Part shown: piece by piece, positions 40,988-49,965 of the stretch
Layout: every line of letters begins with the position of its first letter
Numbering within the stretch: position 1 is the stretch's first letter
Origin: Actinoplanes sp. L3-i22
GTDB lineage: Bacteria > Actinomycetota > Actinomycetes > Mycobacteriales > Micromonosporaceae
Direction: 5' to 3'
DNA length: 64,000 nt
NCBI RefSeq assembly: GCF_019704555.1
Contig: NZ_AP024745.1
Coordinates: 4,472,501 to 4,536,500, forward strand
Program-made: the position numbers and the translations under genes
Notes under the pieces: generated by a model
What the model saw: the letters and a program-made list of their open reading frames with translations, nothing else
The model's database searches: none
Told to the model about the DNA's origin: nothing

Positions 40988-42676
40988 ATGATCACTCTCG
41001 CCCTGATCGGATTCGTCGGAGGGCTGATCACCGGGATCTCGCCCTGCGTGCTCCCGGTCCTTCCGGTGATCTTCCTGTCCGCCGGAGCCGGTGGCGGTGC
41101 GCGCGACGCCCGCCGGCCGCTGCTGGTGGTGCTCGGGCTGACGCTGAGCTTCAGCGTCTTCACGGTGCTCGGGTCGCTGGTGCTGCGGGCGCTGCCGGTG
41201 CCGCAGGACATCATCCGCTGGGCCGGCATCGCGATCCTGGCCCTGCTGGGCGTCGGGATGATCGTGCCGCGGTTCGAGGCGCTGCTGGAGCGCCCGTTCG
41301 CCCGCCTCGCCCCGCAGGCCCCGGGCCGCGACCGCGGCGGGTTTCTGCTCGGGCTGGCCCTGGGCGCCGTCTACGTGCCCTGCGCCGGACCGGTGCTGGC
41401 CGCGATCACCGTGGCCGGGGCGACCGGCCGGTTCGGCCCGGCCACCCTGGCGTTGACCCTGGCGTTCGCGCTCGGCACGGCCATCCCGTTGCTGATCTTC
41501 GCGCTGGCCGGCTGGCGGATCACCGACCGGCTGCGGGCTTTCCGTACGCGCCAGCGCGGCATCCGCGTCGTCGCCGGCAGTGTCGTGGTCGCCCTCGCCG
41601 TGGCGCTGACGTTCAACGTGACCGACGCGGTGCAGCGCACGATCCCGGACTACACGAGCGCGCTCAACAGCCGGATCAGCCAGGCCGGCGACGTGGCCAG
41701 AGCGCTGGCCGGCGGGGAGCGGACGCCGGCCGCGCTGGCCGCCTGCCAGCAGCTCGCGGGCCAAGAAGCGCCGGAGCTGACCGACTGCGGGCCCGCTCCC
41801 CGGCTGACCGGTCTGAACGGCTGGCTCAACACGCCCGGGGGAGCGCCGGCCGACCTGACCGGCAAGGTGGTGCTGGTCGACTTCTGGGCGTACTCCTGCA
41901 TCAACTGCCAGCGGGCCATTCCGCACGTCAATGCGTGGGCTCAGGCGTACGCGAAAAATGGTTTGGAAGTTGTCGGCGTGCACACGCCGGAGTATGCGTT
42001 CGAGCACGATGCCGGCAATGTCGCCGCCGGCGCGAAACGGCTCGACATCCGGTATCCGATCGCGTTGGACAACGATTTCCGGACCTGGGACGCGTTCCAC
42101 AACCAGTCGTGGCCGGCCGACTATCTCATCGACAGCACCGGAAGGCTGCGGTACGTCGGGATCGGTGAAGGGCAGTATCCGGAGACCGAGCAGTTGATTC
42201 GTGAGCTGCTGACCAGCGCGTACCCGGACGTGACACTGCCGGCCGCGACCGATGTGCCCGACCGGACGCCGACGTCGTCATTCCAATCGGGGGAGACCTA
42301 TCTGGGTGCGGCGCGCGCTCAGTACTACCGGGGCGACACTCCGCTGCGCCCGGGAACGGCCGACTACACGCTGCCGAAGGGGCTGGCCGACGAGCAGTAC
42401 GAGTACGGACTGGCCGGCACGTGGACGGTCACCGGCGAGTCGATCACCGCGGCGAAGAACGCGGTGATCAGCCTGAACTACGCGGCCGCCGACATCTATC
42501 TGGATCTCAGCGGCACCGGGACGCTGACGGTCACGGCCGAGGGCAGGACGCGGACGTACGCGGTGGGCGGCGTCCCAAACCTCTACACCGTCCTGCACCG
42601 GCCGGGCCTGGGCGTCGGCACCCTGACCGCGTCGTTGTCGCCGGGCCTGAGCGCATACTCGTTCACCTTCGGGTGA
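40988..42676 (+). CDS. dipZ: DipZ: CcdA-like thiol transporter fused to thioredoxin domain
   Basis: 562 residues. Six to eight helices form the CcdA part with Cys in ISPCVLPVLP (about 18-27) and YVPCAGPVLA. Residues 280-420 are a thioredoxin-like domain with the redox motif YSCINCQ, and the last 130 residues form a DipZ-type beta domain. The protein carries electrons from cytosolic thioredoxin to outside thiols, as in mycobacterial DipZ. The normal length and order are kept. The ATG at 40988 is preceded by a weak site. It precedes the sigma factor genes, but the 141-base gap has an ECF-type promoter of its own. Confidence 0.92.
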   Translation: MITLALIGFVGGLITGISPCVLPVLPVIFLSAGAGGGARDARRPLLVVLGLTLSFSVFTVLGSLVLRALPVPQDIIRWAGIAILALLGVGMIVPRFEALLERPFARLAPQAPGRDRGGFLLGLALGAVYVPCAGPVLAAITVAGATGRFGPATLALTLAFALGTAIPLLIFALAGWRITDRLRAFRTRQRGIRVVAGSVVVALAVALTFNVTDAVQRTIPDYTSALNSRISQAGDVARALAGGERTPAALAACQQLAGQEAPELTDCGPAPRLTGLNGWLNTPGGAPADLTGKVVLVDFWAYSCINCQRAIPHVNAWAQAYAKNGLEVVGVHTPEYAFEHDAGNVAAGAKRLDIRYPIALDNDFRTWDAFHNQSWPADYLIDSTGRLRYVGIGEGQYPETEQLIRELLTSAYPDVTLPAATDVPDRTPTSSFQSGETYLGAARAQYYRGDTPLRPGTADYTLPKGLADEQYEYGLAGTWTVTGESITAAKNAVISLNYAAADIYLDLSGTGTLTVTAEGRTRTYAVGGVPNLYTVLHRPGLGVGTLTASLSPGLSAYSFTFG

Positions 42677-42760
42677 GCGCGGCCCGCCGTTCAGCGGGCG
42701 AGCCACGATCACCCATCGACGTGCCGTACCCCATCGGTCTTTGATTGGTGAATCAGCCGT

Positions 42761-42786
42761 GCAACCAAACACCAGGTTCGCTCGTC
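42761..42786 (+). promoter_or_regulatory. ECF-type promoter of the SigE-family operon
   Basis: GCAACC at 42761-42766, 16 bases, then CGTC at 42783-42786, which is the common form for streptomycete SigE-type promoters. It lies 31 bases before the sigma gene start, so the factor probably reads its own promoter. Confidence 0.55.
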
Positions 42787-42817
42787 TTGGTGCACATGAA
42801 ACGTGGAGAGGCCTCCG

Positions 42818-43339
42818 ATGGCGCGCGGTGACGACGACTTCATCGCGTTCGCCCAGGCGAGTTCCGCGCGGCTGCAGCGTGCGGCGTACCTGCTCACCGG
42901 CGACCAGCACCAGGCCGAGGAGGCGGCTCAGGCCACTTTGGTCCGGGTGTACGCCGCGTGGGGCAGGGTCAGACGCCGGGATCCCTACGCGTACGCCCGC
43001 ACGGTGCTCACCAATCTGGTCACCGACCAGTGGCGCCGCCCGATGCGGGAGTACGCGACCGAGACCATGCCGGAGCAGCCGGTCCCGGACGACGTCGCCG
43101 ACGTGGTGTCGAAACGGCGCTGGCTGATCGGTGTCCTGCAGGCGTTGTCACCGCGCGAACGGGCGGTGGTCGTGCTGCGGCACTTCTTCGACGCCAGTGA
43201 GGCGGAGGTGGCCCGCGAGCTCGACCTGTCCGCGGGCACGGTCAAGAGTCTGAACTCGCGAGCCCTGGCGAAACTGCGCATCACGGCCGGCCTGGTGCCG
43301 CCGCTACGAACCGAGACCGAAGCAGGAGTGGGGCTATGA
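42818..43339 (+). CDS. SigE-family ECF sigma factor
   Basis: 173 residues. Region 2 has FIAFAQASSARLQRAAYLLTGD and RRDPYAYARTVLTNLVTDQWRR (about 8-80); region 4 has LSPRERAVVVLRHFFDASEAEVARELDL and GTVKSLNSRALAKLR (about 108-155). This is the SigE-like 'sigma-70 family, ECF subgroup' common in actinomycetes. ATG 42818 follows GGAGAGGCCTCCG. It overlaps the next gene (ATGA), a small membrane protein that is the likely anti-sigma factor. Confidence 0.92.
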   Translation: MARGDDDFIAFAQASSARLQRAAYLLTGDQHQAEEAAQATLVRVYAAWGRVRRRDPYAYARTVLTNLVTDQWRRPMREYATETMPEQPVPDDVADVVSKRRWLIGVLQALSPRERAVVVLRHFFDASEAEVARELDLSAGTVKSLNSRALAKLRITAGLVPPLRTETEAGVGL

Positions 43340-44064
43340 CACAGCTGGAAGATCTGAAGGACGCCATGCACTCGCCGCCCGACTTCCAGCCCGCCCCCGT
43401 GGACCTGCAGCAGGTGATGACCGCCGGAGGCCGGCTACGGCGCCGCCGCAGACTCGCCGTCGGCGGCGCGTCCGCGCTGACGGTGGCGGCCCTGCTGATC
43501 GGCGGCAGCCAGCTGGCCGGCGCCGGTGGCCCGGTCGGCTCGATCCCGGTGGCCGGCGTCTCGGCGCCGCTGCCGTCGGCCGGCAACTCGTCGGCGCCCG
43601 GGGTGCTCGGCACGATCGTCGAGACCGGCCGGCAGGTCGAGGGGCGACGGTGGATCCTCTACGTCGAGACGGTCGATCCGGACCGGCTCGACGAGACGTT
43701 CACGCTGGTTCTCGGGCGTACCAGGACCGGCACCGTCGACGACTTCCACCTCGAGATCGCGAGCAGCGACCCGGGCGCCGGGCGGATGACACCCGGCTTC
43801 CACGCGGTTCAGGCCGGTCGGGTGCTCGACGGCCGCACCACGCCGACCTTCGGCTACTACATCGGCGACGCCACCAGGATCACCGCCCGCGACGTCACCA
43901 CCGGCAGGACGGTCGAGGCGACGCGGGCTGCCTGGACCGCCTTCGACGGGCCGGCCCAGGCGCAGATCTTCTGGTTCGATTTCACCGAAGGGCGGCCTGC
44001 GGCCACCTTGACCGACATCACCGCGTACGACGTGAACGGCGCCCAGCTGCAGGTCGGCGGCTGA
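43336..44064 (+). CDS. Membrane protein, probable anti-sigma partner
   Basis: 242 residues: a short N-terminal cytosolic part (MTQLEDLKDAMHSPPDFQP) with the pattern of the PxDLxQVMxAGxRLRRRRR seen before many SigE-linked helices, a single helix at about 38-60, then an outer beta-rich domain (VETVDPDRLDETFTLVL). Four-base overlap with the sigma gene. It lacks the zinc HxxxCxxC motif, so it is not a ZAS-type factor. Anti-sigma action is inferred from its place. Confidence 0.7.
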   Translation: MTQLEDLKDAMHSPPDFQPAPVDLQQVMTAGGRLRRRRRLAVGGASALTVAALLIGGSQLAGAGGPVGSIPVAGVSAPLPSAGNSSAPGVLGTIVETGRQVEGRRWILYVETVDPDRLDETFTLVLGRTRTGTVDDFHLEIASSDPGAGRMTPGFHAVQAGRVLDGRTTPTFGYYIGDATRITARDVTTGRTVEATRAAWTAFDGPAQAQIFWFDFTEGRPAATLTDITAYDVNGAQLQVGG

Positions 44065-44279
44065 AACCTGATTTCCCGTACGGGTGCGGCCCCGCGGCAG
44101 CCGCTGCCAGCTATGCGGTGGCGAGGCTGAGCGCGCCGAAGTCCGGCGAGTTCGACATCTGGGGTCTGGGCCACGACCGGGAGGGCAACACCACGCTCGT
44201 CGTCGAGGTCAAGGGCGGCGGCGCCGGGACCGAGGGCCGTGAGCACCTCAGCAGGGCAGTGGCCCGTACCTGGAGCGGG
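44065..44279 (+). pseudogene. Gene remnant between anti-sigma and CGNR genes
   Basis: About 65 codons read as protein-like sequence (GEFDIWGLGHDREGNTTLVVEVKG) with no start codon and no stop before 44429 in that frame. It overlaps a true gene on the other strand after 44280. This looks like the end of a deleted gene. Confidence 0.4.
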
Positions 44280-44831
44280 TCATGCAGCACTGCGATGGCG
44301 GTCGCGGTAAGCAGCGATCTTGGCGCGATTGCCGCAGTCGGTCATGTCGCACCAGCGTCGCGAGCAGTTGCGCGACCGGTCGAGGAAGACCCACCGGCAG
44401 TCGTCTCCGCGGCATGCCTTGAATCGTGACCAGCCGGCTCGGGCGGTGGCTCGCAGCAGAGCTGCGGCACCGGCGGCACAGATGTCGTGCGCGAGGTCGC
44501 CGGCCGGATCGGCGAGCAACGTCGGGGTGCCGCGCAGATCGAGGCGCAGTGGCAGCGCCTCGAGGCCGGCGAACTCGGCCGGGGCGGGCTCGACGCCGTT
44601 GTTGCGCAGGGCGAGGCCACGGATGAGTCCGCGCATCGTCCGCAGCATCGCGATGCTCCCGTCCGATGCCGGGCTGCCGCGATGGGTGGCCACCGGTGCG
44701 TCGAGCCCGGTCCACCAGGCGTTCAGGGTGTCGGTGTCGGCGAATTCGTCCTGGTCGGCGTGGGCCGTGTTGGCCACGGCGATGAGCAGCGCCTCGTCGC
44801 CGAGGCCCGGCCAGCCGGGCGCCTGTGTCAT
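44280..44831 (-). CDS. ABATE/CGNR zinc-finger regulator
   Basis: 183 residues. The N-terminal ABATE domain starts with EALLIAVANTAHAD; the C-terminal CGNR finger is complete: CRGDDCRWVFLDRSRN then RRWCDMTDCGNRAKIAAYR. CGNR proteins are stress-linked transcription regulators in actinomycetes. The gene is divergent from an EamA-type exporter with nested GGTAACC-type inverted repeats in the 82-base gap. Confidence 0.9.
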   Translation of the reverse strand: MTQAPGWPGLGDEALLIAVANTAHADQDEFADTDTLNAWWTGLDAPVATHRGSPASDGSIAMLRTMRGLIRGLALRNNGVEPAPAEFAGLEALPLRLDLRGTPTLLADPAGDLAHDICAAGAAALLRATARAGWSRFKACRGDDCRWVFLDRSRNCSRRWCDMTDCGNRAKIAAYRDRHRSAA

Positions 44832-44899
44832 GTAACCACCGTAGCGTCTTTATCGGTTGACGGCTCTCGGTAACCGATGTGACCGTTTAGATGGTTACA
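44831..44899 (+). promoter_or_regulatory. Nested inverted repeats between CGNR and EamA genes
   Basis: TGTAACCA (44831-44838) pairs with TGGTTACA (44892-44899), and inside them ATCGGTT (44852-44858) with AACCGAT (44872-44878). All share a GGTTAC-like core. A TTGACG -35-like box begins at 44857. This is the likely operator of the CGNR regulator for both genes. Confidence 0.6.
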
Positions 44900-44913
44900 G
44901 AGAGGAGGCGGTG

Positions 44914-45816
44914 ATGGCCGATTCACGGCTACGTCCCGGCGAGCCGGCCCTGCTGCTGTCGGCCGCGGTCTACGGGGTGAGCACAATCGTCTCGGTGGTT
45001 GCGCTGCGCACCGTCCGCCCGGTCGATCTGCTGGTGGTGGAGATCTCCGGCGCGGCCGGTCTGCTGTTGATCACCGCGGCGGCGCAGGGACAACTTCGCC
45101 GTCGCGGCGCGCTTCGGCAGATGCTGGTCGGTTGCCTGGTGCCGGGTCTGGCGTTTCTGCTCGGCGACCTGGGGCTGGCTCGTACCAGTGCGTCCAGCGG
45201 CAGCCTGCTGCTGGCCGCCGATCCGCTGCTGTCGGTACTGCTGGCGATCGTCGTGCTGCGGGAGCGTCTGGCCGTCGGACTGATCGGCGCGGCGCTGGTC
45301 ACCGTGCGGCCCGACGGTTCGGCCGGATCGGACACGGTGCTCGGCAATGTGCTGGTCCTGCTCGCGGTCGCGGCCTCGGCGGCGTACCTGGTCGCCACTC
45401 GCCGCCTCAACGGCGAGGATGACGGGCTCAACGCGAGTGCCTGGCAGGCCGTCGGCGGGGCGCTGGGCGTGGCGCCCTTCGTGGTCGCGTCCTGGTCGGC
45501 CGGTGGCAGCAGGCTCGGCGCGGCGGGTTTCGCGGGCTGGCTGGCCTGTCTCGCGGTGCTCGTGTGCGGGGCGCTCGGTAGCGTTCTGTTCAATCGGGGC
45601 ATCGGCTCGGTGCCTGCGGCGCGGGCCGCGCAATTGGGCAACCTGACTCCGGTGATCGGCACGCTGACCGCGATCGTCTTTCTCGGTGACCGTCCCTCGC
45701 CACTTCAGGTCGTCGGGGGTTTCGCCATTCTCGGGGGCATCGCGCTGCTGTTACGCGGCCCGGAACCGCACTCGCGGAGGAGTATCGATGAACAATCGCA
45801 CGTCACTGTTCTGTGA
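44914..45816 (+). CDS. EamA/DMT-family transporter
   Basis: 300 residues with ten membrane helices in two five-helix EamA halves. The second half ends NLTPVIGTLTAIVFLGDRPSPLQVVGG, the common DMT signature. It probably exports a small metabolite. GAGGAGGCGGTG precedes the ATG. It overlaps the acetyltransferase gene by 29 bases; export plus acetylation of a shared toxic compound is one reading of the pair. Confidence 0.88.
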   Translation: MADSRLRPGEPALLLSAAVYGVSTIVSVVALRTVRPVDLLVVEISGAAGLLLITAAAQGQLRRRGALRQMLVGCLVPGLAFLLGDLGLARTSASSGSLLLAADPLLSVLLAIVVLRERLAVGLIGAALVTVRPDGSAGSDTVLGNVLVLLAVAASAAYLVATRRLNGEDDGLNASAWQAVGGALGVAPFVVASWSAGGSRLGAAGFAGWLACLAVLVCGALGSVLFNRGIGSVPAARAAQLGNLTPVIGTLTAIVFLGDRPSPLQVVGGFAILGGIALLLRGPEPHSRRSIDEQSHVTVL

Positions 45817-46630
45817 CACCGTCCTGGCCGCCCGCGTCGAACGGGCCGAGGCGCAGCTGATCACCGCGTGGAACGAGTCCGCTCGAGGGCGGCGCGGTCA
45901 CGCGCTGGGCTTCGCGATTCCCGTTGCCGGCGGGGTGGCCAGTTACGCCGAGCCCGACTCGCCGATCAACAAGATCGCCGGCCTCGGCTTCGCGGACCTG
46001 CCCGCGGCGGCCGATCTGGAGAAGATCGAGCAGGCGTACGCCGATCGCGGCGCGCCGATCCAGGCGGAAGTGGCCGGCCTCGCCGACCCCGCCCTGCTGG
46101 AGTTGCTGGCCGGGCGCGGCTACCGGCTGGCGTCGTTCGAGAACGTCCTCGGCCGGGCCCTCGGCGGCGCCGTCGAACCGGTCGTGCCGCCGGGCGTCGA
46201 GGTTCGCCCGTGCGGCGACGACGAGTTCGATGCCTGGCTGGAGGTCGTGGTCGAGGCGACGCTGCACCCGGACACGCAGGGTGTGCCGTGGGCGGAGCAG
46301 TTCCCGCGGGCGATCCTGGAGAACGCCGAGCGGGACACGCTCGGCCTGGTCTCGCGGTATCTGGCCACACTGGACGGGGTCCCGGCCGGCGGCGGCAGCA
46401 TGCGCATCACCGATGGCGTCGCCCAGCTCACCGGGGCTGCCACGGCGCCCGCGTTCCGCCGCCGCGGGATCCAGAGCGCCCTGCTGGCCGCCCGGCTCGC
46501 CGATGCCACGGCAGCCGGCGGCGACGTCGCGGTCATCACCGTCCAGCCCGGATCCCGGTCCCAGCAGAACGCGCAGCGTCGCGGCTTCGACCTGCTCTAC
46601 AGCCGGGCCGTGCTCACCCGGACGTCATGA
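45788..46630 (+). CDS. GNAT-family N-acetyltransferase
   Basis: 280 residues. A short N-terminal domain (about 1-130) comes before a GNAT domain: VSRYLATLDGVPAGGG, motif A AATAPAFRRRGIQSALLAAR (begins about 218) and VITVQPGSRSQQNAQRRGF. The acetyl-CoA pyrophosphate loop RRRGIQ is intact. GGAGGAGTATCG precedes the ATG inside the end of the transporter. The acceptor is unknown. Confidence 0.9.
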   Translation: MNNRTSLFCDTVLAARVERAEAQLITAWNESARGRRGHALGFAIPVAGGVASYAEPDSPINKIAGLGFADLPAAADLEKIEQAYADRGAPIQAEVAGLADPALLELLAGRGYRLASFENVLGRALGGAVEPVVPPGVEVRPCGDDEFDAWLEVVVEATLHPDTQGVPWAEQFPRAILENAERDTLGLVSRYLATLDGVPAGGGSMRITDGVAQLTGAATAPAFRRRGIQSALLAARLADATAAGGDVAVITVQPGSRSQQNAQRRGFDLLYSRAVLTRTS

Positions 46631-47456
46631 CCGGCCGGGACGCGAGTCGGCGAAGGCTCGCCTGGGACGGTGATCCCGGTTCGGCGGTGTAGGTGACCAG
46701 CGTCTGATCCGGGTCGTCGGGCGCGCGCAGGGCGTTCTGCGTCAGAACCATCGGGCCGGCGACGGGATGCCGGACCTCGTAGGCGGCCTGACTCTTGTCG
46801 CCGACCGGGTGTTGCGGCCACAGCTGCCGGAAGAGCGGGCTGTGCAGGGACAGCTCGCCGACCAGTTCGGCGAGCAGCGGGTCACCGGGGTGCCGGCCCG
46901 CGTCGAAGCGCAGGAATGCCACGACGTCGCGGGCCTTGCGGCGCCGGTCGGCGAACAGCGCTCCGACGTGCTCGTCGAGGAGGATCAGGCGGGCGAAGTT
47001 GCGCTGCGGTGGCGGCAACGCTCGGAAGTCGGCGACCAGGGCGGCGCCGAGCGGGTTCCAGGCCAGCACGTCGGTGCGGCGGCCGACGACGAACGCGGGG
47101 ACCTCGGTCCAGGCGTCCAGCAGTTGACGCAGCTGGGGCCGCACTCGTTGCGGCCGGACCGGCCCGCGGTGGGACCGATCCGGGCGGGCGAGGTCACGAA
47201 GATGTGCGCGTTCGTCGCCGGCGAGCCGCAGCGCGTCGGCGACGGCGTCGAGCACGGAGTCGGAGACGTGGGTGCCGCGGCCCTGTTCGAGGCGGACGTA
47301 GTAGTCGACGCTGACGCCGGCCAACTGGGCGAGCTCTTCGCGGCGCAGACCGGGCACCCTGCGCCGCGGAAGCATCGGTTGCAGATCCACGTCCTCGGGA
47401 CGCAGCCGTGCCCGCCGGGAGCGCAGGAACTCACCCAACGCGGTGTGCCGTTCCAT
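46614..47456 (-). CDS. XRE regulator with MmyB-like ligand domain
   Basis: 280 residues. N-terminal helix-turn-helix VPGLRREELAQLAGVSVDYYVRLEQG (about 33-58) and a PAS-like MmyB domain containing VLAWNPLGAALVADF and DKSQAAYEVRHPVAGPMVL. This class controls nearby reductases in many actinomycetes. It is divergent from an SDR gene; the 152-base gap between them should hold the operator. It converges with the acetyltransferase with a 17-base overlap. Confidence 0.92.
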   Translation of the reverse strand: MERHTALGEFLRSRRARLRPEDVDLQPMLPRRRVPGLRREELAQLAGVSVDYYVRLEQGRGTHVSDSVLDAVADALRLAGDERAHLRDLARPDRSHRGPVRPQRVRPQLRQLLDAWTEVPAFVVGRRTDVLAWNPLGAALVADFRALPPPQRNFARLILLDEHVGALFADRRRKARDVVAFLRFDAGRHPGDPLLAELVGELSLHSPLFRQLWPQHPVGDKSQAAYEVRHPVAGPMVLTQNALRAPDDPDQTLVTYTAEPGSPSQASLRRLASRPVMTSG

Positions 47457-47608
47457 GAGGCCCAGTATGACCCCGTCCGGGCGGGCCAGCCTGGTACCGC
47501 CAGACCTAGGTTGGCCCCGCCCAGGGTCGATCGGGGCTCTGGGTAACCCCGGCCGACCAGCGGAATCTGAGGAGAGAAGGACCTTATCGAGTACGGGATG
47601 GAGAAACC

Positions 47609-48331
47609 GTGGTGCGAACGACAGATGTGACAGCGCTGGTCACCGGGGCGAACCGGGGCATCGGGCGGGCGATCGTCGAGGCGCTGCTCGCCCGGGGCGC
47701 GCACAAGGTGTACGCGACCGCCCGCCGCCTCGAGACGTTGACCGGCCTTGCCGCCGACCCGCGCGTCGTGCCCTTGCGGCTGGACCTGCTCGACGCCGGC
47801 GAGGTTGCCGCGGCGGCCGCGACCGCCGGCGACGTCACGATGCTGGTGAACAACGGGGGCTCCCTGGCGTTCGCCGACCTGCTCGGCGGCGATCTCGCCG
47901 CGATCCGCTCGGATCTGGACACCAACTATTTCGGTACGCTCGCGATCACGCGCGCGTTCGTACCGGTGCTGCGGCGCAACGACGGTGGGGCGATCGTCAA
48001 CCTACTCTCCCTGGTGGCGCTGGGTGCCGTGCGGGGGATGGGCGGTTACAGCGTCTCCAAGGCCGCCGCGGCGTCCATGACCCAGGCCGTCCGGGCGCAG
48101 GTGGCCGACCTGGGCATCACCGTGCACGGTGTGTTCCCCGGCGCGGTCGACACCGACATGATCCGGGCGTTCGACATGCCCAAGACCAGCCCGGAGGAGG
48201 TCGCCGCGGCGATCCTCGACGGCGTCGAGGCCGGCGAGGAGGACATCTTCCCGGACGCGCTGTCGCGCGCCGGCCGTCAGACGTGGCGCGACGACCCGAA
48301 GGCCCTGGAACGGCAGATGGCATCGATCTGA
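47609..48331 (+). CDS. Short-chain dehydrogenase/reductase
   Basis: 240 residues. NAD(P) motif TGANRGIG, the NNGG (NNAG-type) strand in MLVNNGGSLA, and catalytic YSVSK with a Ser about 14 upstream (LLSLVALG). Classical SDR length. GTG 47609 follows GGAGAAACC. The divergent MmyB-type regulator is the likely controller. Substrate unknown. Confidence 0.9.
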   Translation: MVRTTDVTALVTGANRGIGRAIVEALLARGAHKVYATARRLETLTGLAADPRVVPLRLDLLDAGEVAAAAATAGDVTMLVNNGGSLAFADLLGGDLAAIRSDLDTNYFGTLAITRAFVPVLRRNDGGAIVNLLSLVALGAVRGMGGYSVSKAAAASMTQAVRAQVADLGITVHGVFPGAVDTDMIRAFDMPKTSPEEVAAAILDGVEAGEEDIFPDALSRAGRQTWRDDPKALERQMASI

Positions 48332-48431
48332 CAATGACGCCACCGATCAAGGGTCACCTCGGCTCGTCCGGCGCTCGGCCGGGCCAGACCGAGCAGCAAG
48401 ACGCGATGCTGCGCCGCGCCTGCATGGTCAT

Positions 48432-49310
48432 CTAACCGCGTTCCGGGCGCTGACCGGGGCCCTCCAGGGTGTAGCGCACACCGGTGAGCTCTTCGGAGAC
48501 CGTCCAGAGGCGGGTGCCCAGCGCCGTATCGCGGGCGTGGGCCGACGGCTCGACGAGCACCGGGTCGCCGCGCATCTCACCCGCCCCGGACGGACCGTAG
48601 AACTCTCCGCCGCGGACCGGCTCGGCGGTCGCGGCGTGCAGGATCGGTAGCGCGCCGCGCTCCGGACTCTGCGCCAGCAGCGGAGTGGTGAGGCGCAGCA
48701 TCAGCCGGTTGACCCCGACGGTGCCGGCCTGCTGCAGGCCGGTTTTGACGAAGCCCGGGTGGGCGAGCACGCTGCGGATCAGCGACCCGGCCGCGGCCAG
48801 CCGGTGGTGCAGCTCCAGGCCGAACACCGCGTTGGCGAGTTTGGACTGGTTGTAGGCGGTCATCGGCTGGTATCCGGCCGCGCCGGTGAGGTCGTCGAAC
48901 CGCAGCCTGCCCTTGCGGTGCAGATTCGACGAGACGGTCACGACACGGGGTTCGTGACCGGCGGCGAGCAGGTCGAGCAGCAGCCCGGTGAGCGCGAAGT
49001 GGCCCAGGTGGTTCACCCCGAATTGCAGCTCGTGGCCCTGGGCGGTCAGGGTGCGTGGCATCCCCATCACCCCGGCGTTGTTGATCAAGAGGTCCAGTCG
49101 GTGGTGGTCGGCGTGCAGGTCGGCCGCGAAGGCGCGGACCGAGTCGAGGTCGGCCAGGTCGAGGTGGCGGGCCTCGGCGCCGGGCAGCAGGCGGGTGGCC
49201 CGGTCCGGGTCGCGGACCGCCGCGATGACCCGGTGTCCGCGGTCGGCAAGAGCCCGGGCGGTGGCCAGGCCCAGTCCGCTGGTGGTGCCGGTGATCAACG
49301 TTACCGTCAT
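48432..49310 (-). CDS. Short-chain dehydrogenase of the retinol-dehydrogenase-like group
   Basis: 292 residues. ITGTTSGLGLATARALA (cofactor motif), LINNAGVMGMP, and catalytic YNQSK. The C-terminal extension (LIRSVLAHPGFVKTGL to the end) is typical of WWOX/retinol-type SDRs. The ATG at 49310 begins only about eight bases after a -10 box, so the message may be leaderless. Control by the divergent TetR gene is likely. Confidence 0.9.
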   Translation of the reverse strand: MTVTLITGTTSGLGLATARALADRGHRVIAAVRDPDRATRLLPGAEARHLDLADLDSVRAFAADLHADHHRLDLLINNAGVMGMPRTLTAQGHELQFGVNHLGHFALTGLLLDLLAAGHEPRVVTVSSNLHRKGRLRFDDLTGAAGYQPMTAYNQSKLANAVFGLELHHRLAAAGSLIRSVLAHPGFVKTGLQQAGTVGVNRLMLRLTTPLLAQSPERGALPILHAATAEPVRGGEFYGPSGAGEMRGDPVLVEPSAHARDTALGTRLWTVSEELTGVRYTLEGPGQRPERG

Positions 49311-49317
49311 GCGCCAT

Positions 49318-49346
49318 AGAATGCCGTTGGTGGCACTAAGTGTCAA
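49318..49346 (-). promoter_or_regulatory. Promoter of the SDR gene with overlapping operator
   Basis: On the minus strand TTGACA (49346-49341), 17 bases, CATTCT (49323-49318). The near-perfect inverted repeat TGGCACTAAGTGTCA (49331-49345) covers the -35 and part of the spacer and is the probable TetR operator. The start point would fall within a base or two of the ATG. Confidence 0.7.
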
Positions 49347-49368
49347 CGTAGGCGCGTAGTATCGTGGC

Positions 49369-49965
49369 GTGGTGGATACCATGGCGGAGCGCAAGCGGCA
49401 GCTGGTGGCCGCCGAAATCACCGAGGCTGCGTTGCAGCTGTGCGCGGTGAAGGGTTTCGACACCACGACGGTCGACGAGATCGTGGTCGCGGCGGGCGTC
49501 TCCCGGCGTACCTTCTTCCGGTACTTCTCCTCGAAGGAGGACGTGGCCATCCAGCTGATGGCCTCGCTCGGCGCCGACATGCGCGACGAACTGCGTGCCC
49601 GGCCGGCCGACGAGCCGCCGGCCACGGCGCTACGCCACGCTGTGCGCAGGGCGATCGACCATTGCGTCGACGAGCCGCTCAAATCCTTGCGGGTGGTGCA
49701 GCTGATTCTGCGTACGCCGGTATTGCACGCCCGCATGCTGGAGCGCCAGGCCCAATGGCGCGAATTGCTGACCGCCGAGCTGGCCGCACGGCTCGGCCGG
49801 GATCCGGCCACCGACCTGTTCCCGGAGATGGCCGCGGGGATGGCGCTCGCCGCGTTCGAGGCGGCGATGCGGCGCTGGAGCGTCAGCGACGGCGTGACCG
49901 ACCCGCATGACCTGACCGACCGTGCGTTCGCCGTGATCAGCCCAGCGCTCGATCAGGCTGGATAA
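49369..49965 (+). CDS. TetR-family regulator
   Basis: 198 residues from GTG 49369 (or 194 from ATG 49381). Helix-turn-helix VDEIVVAAGVSRRTFFRYFSSKEDV (about 36-60) and a C-terminal MftR-like helical domain with EMAAGMALAAFEAAMRRW. Divergent from the SDR gene with a single 15-bp operator between them. The last codons lie in a 19-bp tandem duplication. Confidence 0.92.
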   Translation: MVDTMAERKRQLVAAEITEAALQLCAVKGFDTTTVDEIVVAAGVSRRTFFRYFSSKEDVAIQLMASLGADMRDELRARPADEPPATALRHAVRRAIDHCVDEPLKSLRVVQLILRTPVLHARMLERQAQWRELLTAELAARLGRDPATDLFPEMAAGMALAAFEAAMRRWSVSDGVTDPHDLTDRAFAVISPALDQAG

